Below, in pieces: positions 57,680-64,000 of a stretch of 64,000 nt of DNA; the stretch's first letter is position 1, and each line of letters starts with the position of its first letter. This DNA is from Planktosalinus sp963975935 (lineage in GTDB: Bacteria; Bacteroidota; Bacteroidia; Flavobacteriales; Flavobacteriaceae), in assembly GCA_963975935.1 (NCBI GenBank), contig CAXBIQ010000003.1, forward strand, positions 186,001 through 250,000, read 5' to 3'. The translations under genes and the position numbers were made by a program. The notes under the pieces are model-generated. The model did not search any database, had not been told where the DNA came from, and saw nothing but the letters and a program-made list of their open reading frames with translations.

Positions 57680-58984
57680 TCACATTTGTTTGTGCTTTGT
57701 TATTTTTTTATTGATAAAATATACAATGGTTAACAGAACAGTCACTATTAGTGTACCTATAGCTTCAGCAGCGGTCATTTTTGATAGAAAGAAGATGATA
57801 ATCCCCGAGGATAAGATTGGAACAGTAAAGCCACCCGGAATTTTAAATTCGCCGGGTTTTGATTTTTTTGTAAACCGCAGCTTGATGACCGCCAGTGAAA
57901 CACCCAGGTATTGTAATAAAATTCCGCCGGTGGCGATTACAGCCAGCGTTTCAAAACTTCCTAAAGCTGCAATGATAAAACCTACACAGGCATAGGTTAG
58001 GATGGCCAGATGGGGTGTTTTAAATTTGGAATGAACAGTGCCAAACGCCTTCACCGGAATCACCCGGTCTCTGGACAAGGCGTACAAAATGCGGGGCATG
58101 TTTAAAATAGCGCCACTCAAATAGCCAAACATGGAAACAGCCGCACCGGCAGTTAAAATTATAAATCCGGTATGGCCAAAAATAGCTTTGGCGGTCTCAG
58201 CAAGGGGTGCTTTTTGGTCTGCCAGCGCATCACCCAGTACGCCCTGAGCAACCAGTTGAATGAGGATATAGATGATCAATACCGCAATGATTCCTATAAA
58301 AATAGACTTCGGTATGTTTTTGTTGGGCTTTTTAACTTCGCCGCTTACATTCAGGCCTGTTTCACCGCCAATAAAAGCAAAAAACAGGATAAGAGAAGTA
58401 GCTCCCAACTGCTCAAAACCGGGGAAAGTTTCTATGGATATGTTGGCCATAGAAACTTTGGGTAACCCTAAAACAATGAGTAATAGCAGTGGGAGGATTT
58501 TGGCAATGACTAAAAATTTGATCAGGCCAACCCCTTGCTTGACGCCTAAAATATTGATAAAAGCCAAGCCAAAGAAAACAACAAAAAGAAAGAATAATCT
58601 AACCACTTCAGACTCAAATACCGGAAATGCGGCTGCCAATATGTTCACAAGCGCGTTTGAAACAGCGGCATCGGCCAATAAAACTGCGGCGAGGTATAAG
58701 TTTCCGGATAAAAAGCCCGCATAGTTGCCAAAAGCCGTTTCAATATAGGTATAAAGTCCCCCTGTGGTGGTTATTTTGCTTCCCGCTTCGGCAAAACAAA
58801 GCATAATCAAGGCAATCAAAATGCCGCAAACCAAATAGGCAAAAACGCCTGAAGCCCCCATAGCAGAGGCTACAATGGCCGGTAACACAAAAATTCCCGA
58901 ACCGATGATGACGTTGACAATGTTTGATGACAGCCCAAACACACCAATGGTGCGGAGCAAATTTTCTTGTTTATTGATTTGCAT
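57680..58984 (-). CDS. APC-superfamily amino acid permease
   Basis: 434-aa transporter with about twelve helices. The opening IGVFGLSSNIVNVIIGSGIFVLPAIVASAMG is the APC helix 1 signature, followed by LCFAEAGSKITTTGGLYTYIETAFG and FIGGETGLNVSGEVKKPNKNIPKSI. The substrate is not identifiable. The C-terminus is short and basic (KKITKHKQM). The second transposase element ends just after this gene's stop. Confidence 0.92.
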   Translation of the reverse strand: MQINKQENLLRTIGVFGLSSNIVNVIIGSGIFVLPAIVASAMGASGVFAYLVCGILIALIMLCFAEAGSKITTTGGLYTYIETAFGNYAGFLSGNLYLAAVLLADAAVSNALVNILAAAFPVFESEVVRLFFLFVVFFGLAFINILGVKQGVGLIKFLVIAKILPLLLLIVLGLPKVSMANISIETFPGFEQLGATSLILFFAFIGGETGLNVSGEVKKPNKNIPKSIFIGIIAVLIIYILIQLVAQGVLGDALADQKAPLAETAKAIFGHTGFIILTAGAAVSMFGYLSGAILNMPRILYALSRDRVIPVKAFGTVHSKFKTPHLAILTYACVGFIIAALGSFETLAVIATGGILLQYLGVSLAVIKLRFTKKSKPGEFKIPGGFTVPILSSGIIIFFLSKMTAAEAIGTLIVTVLLTIVYFINKKITKHKQM

Positions 58985-59030
58985 TTTTTAGTTTTTTGCT
59001 TGGTTTGTAACTTGAGAAAATTGGTAAAAA

Positions 59031-59366
59031 TCAATAAATGATATTGTCCAGAATTTGATCTAAATAGCGTTCTTTTTTACATAATATATTATCAGCCAGA
59101 TAGACCTCGAAAAGTTCTTTTCTAAAGGTAACCAACTCTATCGAACCAAAATGGTGAAAGCCGATTGCTCTTTCTATTTTCTTCAAACTTTTTTTCTTTT
59201 TGTCACCTTTAAATTCGGTATAGATTTTATCAAACGTTTCCTGAGAGGTTTTTGATTGGATCAATTCGATTTCTTCAGGAGATGCTTCGCCGTCTGCCTT
59301 GGCACATAAAAGCATGATGTAAATTTTCAGTTCTTCTTTTGTCCAGTTTTTGTGATTGTTTTTCAT
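59031..59366 (-). CDS. small TerB-fold-like protein
   Basis: 111-aa soluble protein. WTKEELKIYIMLLCAKADGEASPEEIELIQSK is reminiscent of TerB/tellurite-resistance-like helical domains, which often have a DG(x)ISPEE motif after helix 1. The rest is charged and helical. The similarity is partial. It stands alone between the permease and the MBOAT gene. Confidence 0.65.
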   Translation of the reverse strand: MKNNHKNWTKEELKIYIMLLCAKADGEASPEEIELIQSKTSQETFDKIYTEFKGDKKKKSLKKIERAIGFHHFGSIELVTFRKELFEVYLADNILCKKERYLDQILDNIIY

Positions 59367-59443
59367 TGTTTAAAAGTTTATGTTGTTGAAATATAGTAAA
59401 TTATCATTTCTTTTTATTAAAAATTTCACCAATTCAATACTGC

Positions 59444-60859
59444 TTAAAACTGAAAGTATATAAATTGTTCACCGCTTCCTTGGGCAATCAAAAGCAAAAA
59501 TACCATCATTGCCCATCCGGTTGCAAACAACCAGACCGGCAAATTCTCAGCTACCATTCTTACAGTATGCCGGCGCATATACCAATGGGTAAAAAATAAT
59601 AAAGAAGTAAGCACAAATACCTTCAGCAAGTCAAAATATTCCAGTATTAATAAACCGTCAGGATTTAAAAACAACATGGATTCAATCATATTTTTTGCTG
59701 TGCTAAATTCGTTTGCACGAAAAAACACCCAGGTAAAATTGATGCAGGTGAAGGTTAAAAACGCAAAAAAGATTCCGTTCCAAAAAGTAATTTTTACGGG
59801 CACTTTGTGTTTTAAGAGTTTTTCAATGACTAAATAGATTCCGTGTAAAGCACCCCAAACTACAAATGTCCAGGCGGCGCCGTGCCAAAGTCCGCCCAAC
59901 AGCATGGTAATCATCAGTGCAGCATACATTCTTGTTACCCCAAACCGGTTTCCGCCCAGCGGGATGTATAAATAATCACGCAACCAGGTAGATAGTGATA
60001 TGTGCCAGCGTTTCCAAAAGTCTGAAAACCCGATGGCCCCATAGGGGTACAAAAAGTTATGCGGCAGGATAATGCCCAGCATCATAGCTATACCAATGGC
60101 ACAAGTTGAATAACCGGCAAAGTCAAAGAATATCTGCCCTGAGAACGCCAGTGTTCCTGCCCAGGCATCCCAGAAATTCAATGCTTCCTTAGCACCAAAA
60201 ACAGCATCAGAGGTATCGGCCAAAAGGGTGTCTGCCAAAACCACTTTTTGAAAAAGTCCCAGAGTCAATAAAAAAAGACCCCAGATAAATTGTTTGGCAG
60301 TCGCTTTCTTTTCTTCATAAAACTGGGAAATCAGTTCTTTGGCCCTCACAATCGGACCGGCAACCAACTGAGGGAAGAACGTGACATAGAGTGCAAAATC
60401 TAAAAAAGTTTTAGCACGTTCAGTTTTTTGATTATACATATCTATGGTATAAGACATAGTTTGAAACGTATAAAACGAAATACCCATAGGTAAAAGAATG
60501 TCCAGAGGTTGGGTTTGATAGCCATAGCCATAGGTGTCTGCAACAGCTGTAAAATTATCCAATAAGAAATCCCGGTATTTAAAAAACGCTAAAAAACCGA
60601 GGTTGACTGCTAAACTGAGCAACAACCACAATTTTCGTTTGCGCAGGTTTTGCTCAACCGCCAATTTATTACCGGCGGTCCAGTCAACTAATGTTGAAAT
60701 CCAGAGTAAAATAACCAAAGGCGGATTCCAGAATCCGTAAAATACATAACTGGCCAGCAATAACATTCTTTTTTTACCTGTCCAGTTAAAGATTTTGGTA
60801 TAGTAAAGCACTAACACTACAACCAAAAACACGAAGAAACTTAGTGAGTTGAATAACAT
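59444..60859 (-). CDS. MBOAT-family O-acyltransferase (AlgI-like)
   Basis: 471-aa polytopic enzyme that moves acyl groups across the membrane onto extracytoplasmic sugars. Motifs: LPMGISFYTFQTMSYTID, FFPQLVAGPIVRAKE, FAGYSTCAIGIAMMLG, DFWKRWHISLSTWLRDYLYIPLGGNR and the catalytic His in LLGGLWHGAAWTFVVWGALHG. Its ATG is 2 bp after the stop of the SGNH-like gene, so the two form a pair as in other acylation systems (AlgI with AlgX/AlgJ-type, or DltB with DltD). No alginate genes are in the window. Confidence 0.93.
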   Translation of the reverse strand: MLFNSLSFFVFLVVVLVLYYTKIFNWTGKKRMLLLASYVFYGFWNPPLVILLWISTLVDWTAGNKLAVEQNLRKRKLWLLLSLAVNLGFLAFFKYRDFLLDNFTAVADTYGYGYQTQPLDILLPMGISFYTFQTMSYTIDMYNQKTERAKTFLDFALYVTFFPQLVAGPIVRAKELISQFYEEKKATAKQFIWGLFLLTLGLFQKVVLADTLLADTSDAVFGAKEALNFWDAWAGTLAFSGQIFFDFAGYSTCAIGIAMMLGIILPHNFLYPYGAIGFSDFWKRWHISLSTWLRDYLYIPLGGNRFGVTRMYAALMITMLLGGLWHGAAWTFVVWGALHGIYLVIEKLLKHKVPVKITFWNGIFFAFLTFTCINFTWVFFRANEFSTAKNMIESMLFLNPDGLLILEYFDLLKVFVLTSLLFFTHWYMRRHTVRMVAENLPVWLFATGWAMMVFLLLIAQGSGEQFIYFQF

Positions 60860-60861
60860 GA

Positions 60862-61908
60862 TTAGTTGGTTTTTAGGTTAGTGATAAGGTTTTCTTCCAA
60901 AAGAATTTCAACCAGATTTCTGGTAAACATATCGGCATCGGTGGCAGATAAGTGCGACCATTCAATGGTTTTGAAGTTTTTGAGTTTATCGTAATCCTGA
61001 TAATGAATCGCGGGTGTATTCGCTTTGGCAACCAGTTCGTCCCAAAACTCAGGTCGGGGTGTTATCATGCTTTCCAATTCGTCAAAAAAACCATCAGAGG
61101 GTGAACGCAGTAATATGACTTTACCGCCACGGGTTTCAAATTTTTCCAGGTTTTTTAAGAAAAATGCTATAGTTCCTTCTTTGTCGGGTGGTGGTGGTTT
61201 GGGTTCAGAAGTAAGCATCGATTTCCAAACGGCCATGATAGAATTGGCAAAACTGGTATCGGTAACCATGCGTTCTTTCATACGCACATTTCGATATTTA
61301 TCTATATCCTGAAACCTTCTAAAAGGGGGTTCTTTTGGTTTGTCAGTTCGGTTGGGTAATTTGATGGTATTTAACAACGCTTTTAAATTGATGTCGTCAT
61401 ACCAGGCTTCATCATCATTTGATATGAATGCCAATGAATTTTGTATAGGAATCGATAACACAAAATTGAGACGTTGTGCATAGGTTCGGTTTTTGTAAAA
61501 CTCAGATCTTGATGATGCCCTTGTCCAAGGCGGGGCTTGCTCAAACGTAGTTGAAAAAAATAGGGGTGGTGTAACCCCAACAATTATAGTTCCATTAAAA
61601 TTGGTGTTTTCTACAATGTCATGAAAAGTGGGCAGTGGTGTGGAACCTGCATTGGCCAGTTGAATGGGTTTGATTCCTGTTAAGGCCTCCCATTTATGCA
61701 GTTGAATATTAAAAAGCACACGGGATGACCCGACGAGAACCACATCATTTTCTGTTGCTTTTTCGACTTTGGCACGTGTTTTCGCCCAAAGGTATTTGTC
61801 GTCGTCTATGTCTGGAAAATAGCCCTGCGACCTCCAGTAAAGTTCCCACACGGTAATGCTTACAAGGCTTAAAATCACCGTGATGAGTAAGGTTTTTTTG
61901 AGATTCAT
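60862..61908 (-). CDS. SGNH/DltD-like partner of the MBOAT acyltransferase
   Basis: 348-aa protein with an N-terminal membrane anchor (LLITVILSLVSITVWELYW). The exported domain has VVLVGSSRVLFNIQLHKWE (block I Ser), NAGSTPLPTFHDI (block II Gly), and WSHLSATDADMF with a His near the C-terminus, in line with an SGNH-hydrolase-like catalytic set. Such proteins take the acyl group from the MBOAT enzyme and place it on a polymer. It is directly upstream of the MBOAT gene. Confidence 0.82.
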   Translation of the reverse strand: MNLKKTLLITVILSLVSITVWELYWRSQGYFPDIDDDKYLWAKTRAKVEKATENDVVLVGSSRVLFNIQLHKWEALTGIKPIQLANAGSTPLPTFHDIVENTNFNGTIIVGVTPPLFFSTTFEQAPPWTRASSRSEFYKNRTYAQRLNFVLSIPIQNSLAFISNDDEAWYDDINLKALLNTIKLPNRTDKPKEPPFRRFQDIDKYRNVRMKERMVTDTSFANSIMAVWKSMLTSEPKPPPPDKEGTIAFFLKNLEKFETRGGKVILLRSPSDGFFDELESMITPRPEFWDELVAKANTPAIHYQDYDKLKNFKTIEWSHLSATDADMFTRNLVEILLEENLITNLKTN

Positions 61909-61953
61909 TGATTGGTTAATTAGTTGGTTATGATAAATTTATGTAATTTTTGT

Positions 61954-63117
61954 TTATAAATAACTCAGCCACCCGTATTGCCGATTGTTCTTCTTAAAAT
62001 TCCAGTACCATTTGCATACCGGGTATAAGCTTGCAACCACAAATAGCCAAATCAGGTCCACAGTCCCCAATGAAAAACCATAGCCCTGCAATTCTGTTAC
62101 AAACCCAATCCACACGTCAATAATCATCAGTTTGGGGTCATAGACACTCAGGTAAACCGCCGGTACAGCCAAAAGATGGATCCAGTAAATATGAACGATG
62201 TAAAAAAACATGGGTACTTTTCCAAAAAGGACCATGACATCAAACAATTTTCCTTTCAACTTCTCAGCAAGCGATAGCACAATTAGGGAAGGCCCCAGTG
62301 TGATCAACAAAAACAAGAGTGAAGGTGGATATTTGGTTACGTTAAAAAAGGACAACACTGTTTTAGTGAAATCCTCATAAGAGGTCCACGCTTCTAGGTC
62401 GCCGTAAATGTTTGCAAAGCGCAAAACAAAAAATAGGACAATGGCTGAAATACCGGTGCGAATCAAAATATGATGACGTTTAACAGCGTCATACCCGGGT
62501 TTGTAAAGGATACCTAAATAATAGCCTAATGGCATTACAAAAATCCAAGGTATTAAGGGATATGCGTTATAAATACTACTATTTTCAGTAAGTTGAATAG
62601 GGCCTTCAATATGTAATAATTTCCAAAAATCACCCAGTTGTCCACCTGTAAAACCATCCAATGCATTGTGACCAAAAATCACGAGCAAGCAAAGCGGTAT
62701 CATTAATTTTTTTGGGAAATGGATAAAGAACGCCAGAAAAATCATGGAGGCACCTAAAAGCCAGATGACCTGAAAAATAATAGAGTCGAAGTTGAACTGA
62801 AACCGCCATCCAAAGGATATGATGATAATTTCTACAAAAATCAACCACAAACCACGTTTTAACAGCCATTTACTAACTGCATTTTTACCGATTTTTTGTT
62901 CCACAAAAAAAGCAGAAGTACCGGCCAGTAAAACAAATACCGGTGCACAAAAATGAGTGATAAAGCGTGTAAAAAAGATCCAGAAATTGGTTTGGTCTAT
63001 ATCTGTTGGATCAAAATAAAAATAATCATAATGAAAATAGGCCCGCACGTGGTCTAAAGCCATTAAGACAATGACAAAACCTTTCAGAAAATCAATGGAT
63101 TGGATACGGGTTTTCAT
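61954..63117 (-). CDS. DUF1624-type membrane acyltransferase
   Basis: 387-aa protein with about ten helices. IQSIDFLKGFVIVLMALDHVRAYF is the DUF1624/heparan-alpha-glucosaminide acetyltransferase-like opening, with the His-Arg pair after helix 1; FITHFCAPVFVLLAGTSAFF follows. Known relatives acetylate sugars from cytosolic acetyl-CoA. It lies upstream of the SGNH-MBOAT pair (45-bp gap), all in one direction, so a joint role in modifying surface glycans is plausible. Confidence 0.87.
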   Translation of the reverse strand: MKTRIQSIDFLKGFVIVLMALDHVRAYFHYDYFYFDPTDIDQTNFWIFFTRFITHFCAPVFVLLAGTSAFFVEQKIGKNAVSKWLLKRGLWLIFVEIIIISFGWRFQFNFDSIIFQVIWLLGASMIFLAFFIHFPKKLMIPLCLLVIFGHNALDGFTGGQLGDFWKLLHIEGPIQLTENSSIYNAYPLIPWIFVMPLGYYLGILYKPGYDAVKRHHILIRTGISAIVLFFVLRFANIYGDLEAWTSYEDFTKTVLSFFNVTKYPPSLLFLLITLGPSLIVLSLAEKLKGKLFDVMVLFGKVPMFFYIVHIYWIHLLAVPAVYLSVYDPKLMIIDVWIGFVTELQGYGFSLGTVDLIWLFVVASLYPVCKWYWNFKKNNRQYGWLSYL

Positions 63118-63169
63118 ATGTGGTTTATTTTATTAATTTAATATCCTTTTACTAACAAAGCTTCCTATT

Positions 63170-63994
63170 TCAATTAGGTTCCATTTTTTTAGAAGAATCC
63201 TGATTGTTAATATTGATAAAAGGCGTTTTCATTAAATACCAAAACGATTGTTTTTGATCGTCAAATTCTTTAAGTCCAAGTTTAACTTCATCCGGATGTT
63301 TGTATTTAAAGGTTCCGAATAGCCTGTCCCAAAGAATAAAAATATCGGCATAATTAGAATTGGTGTAATATTCATCCTGGTCGTGGTGTACGCGATGAAA
63401 GTTGGGTGTTGTAAAAATGAGTCCAAAGCTTTTATCAATCCAAGCGGGATATTTGATATTGCAATGATCTATAAACACATAGGGAATAATGATTAAAACA
63501 AACAAACCAAGTCCGGTGGTGTCTAAACCAAAAAGTGCCGCAGCTACAACTCCTGAAGAACCAAAATAAAAGACCAATTCAATGGGATGTACCCTGATGT
63601 TAGAGGAAGCGTCCATGCGACTGTCACTGTGATGCACGCGGTGGAAATTCCATAAAAAAGGAACGTAGTGTGCAATGCGATGGAACCAGTAATTGGCCAT
63701 ATCAAAAAGCATTACGCTAAACAGCAGATATAACCAAATGGGTAAATCTAAATGATGAAACAAACCTATTTCGTGCGTATGCAACCAATCAACTGCAATC
63801 ACGATAATGCCTGCCCAAAACAAATTCAATAAAGTAATGAGTATTAAAAAACCGATGTTTTCAAGTAAATGCTTGCCCATTTTATCAAATTTAAATTGGG
63901 TGTTGAATACATTTTCTGCGGTAAAAAAGATTACAAGAAGAACCACAGTAAATAAATCAAAGTTTATGCTTATCAGGGTGTTAATGGTTTCCAT
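63170..63994 (-). CDS. sterol desaturase/fatty acid hydroxylase family protein
   Basis: 274-aa membrane protein with the eight-His di-iron set: HRIAH, HRVHHSD and HRVHHDQ blocks (ANYWFHRIAHYVPFLWNFHRVHHSDSRMD ... TTPNFHRVHHDQDE). Four or five helices. The family inserts hydroxyls or double bonds into lipids; the substrate here is unknown, with membrane or lipid A acyl chains or carotenoids as options. The ATG at 63994 is complete within the window. It precedes the DUF1624 gene by 52 bp and may head the acylation cluster. Confidence 0.9.
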   Translation of the reverse strand: METINTLISINFDLFTVVLLVIFFTAENVFNTQFKFDKMGKHLLENIGFLILITLLNLFWAGIIVIAVDWLHTHEIGLFHHLDLPIWLYLLFSVMLFDMANYWFHRIAHYVPFLWNFHRVHHSDSRMDASSNIRVHPIELVFYFGSSGVVAAALFGLDTTGLGLFVLIIIPYVFIDHCNIKYPAWIDKSFGLIFTTPNFHRVHHDQDEYYTNSNYADIFILWDRLFGTFKYKHPDEVKLGLKEFDDQKQSFWYLMKTPFININNQDSSKKMEPN

Positions 63995-64000
63995 AATTGA

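Overview
The window is a chromosomal segment of a low-GC Bacteroidota genome, most likely a marine member of the Flavobacteriaceae. This is inferred from Bacteroidota-type promoters (TTG, 19 nt, TAnnTTTG) ahead of rpsF and hup, a type IX secretion sorting tail on the sugar dehydrogenase of 1522-2883 with the start of the same tail in its partial copy, family-restricted proteins (DUF4290, DUF6090, and probably DUF6495), and an eukaryote/archaeal-like HisRS. No rRNA operon, CRISPR array or prophage is visible.

Layout. 1-4846 (minus): dnaA, a low-molecular-weight tyrosine phosphatase and two tandem PQQ-type sugar dehydrogenases. The tandem arose by a 1665-bp duplication that left a chimeric methyltransferase/phosphatase remnant at the joint. 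5049-29786: mostly core genes (thioesterase, yigZ, ribD, prmC, purB, a sirtuin, trmH, a DEAD-box helicase, rdgB, rlmH, nadC, priA, a LytTR regulator, rpsF-rpsR-rplI, an orphan ABC permease, hisS). 29800-30420: one intact tRNA-Met(CAU) and two broken copies around a small GIY-YIG gene. 30581-38807: core genes (aminotransferase class IV, YqgE, HU, fmt, RecQ, DUF493, DUF4290, murA with Asp at the usual catalytic Cys). 38881-45781: accessory genes, including an unrecognised 253-aa protein, a repeat lipoprotein, a hybrid histidine kinase, a small cupin-like protein and an AraC regulator.

45834-53890 (minus) is the most interesting block. A 1182-aa soluble histidine kinase with four repeated sensor modules, a TPR histidine kinase, a GxxExxY protein, a lone receiver, a receiver fused to a class III nucleotide cyclase, and a three-helix membrane protein of the Pycsar-effector (DUF5706) type all lie head to tail. 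I read this as a phosphorelay-controlled cyclic-nucleotide circuit ending in a Pycsar-like membrane effector. Next to it (53887-57658) is a tandem family of DUF6090 membrane proteins, interrupted by two almost identical hairpin-ended Y1 (IS200/RAYT-type) transposase elements and carrying an in-frame palindromic repeat.

57680-63994 (minus): an APC permease, a small TerB-like protein, an MBOAT acyltransferase with its SGNH partner, a DUF1624-type membrane acyltransferase and a sterol-desaturase-family hydroxylase. The last four suggest modification of envelope glycans or lipids.
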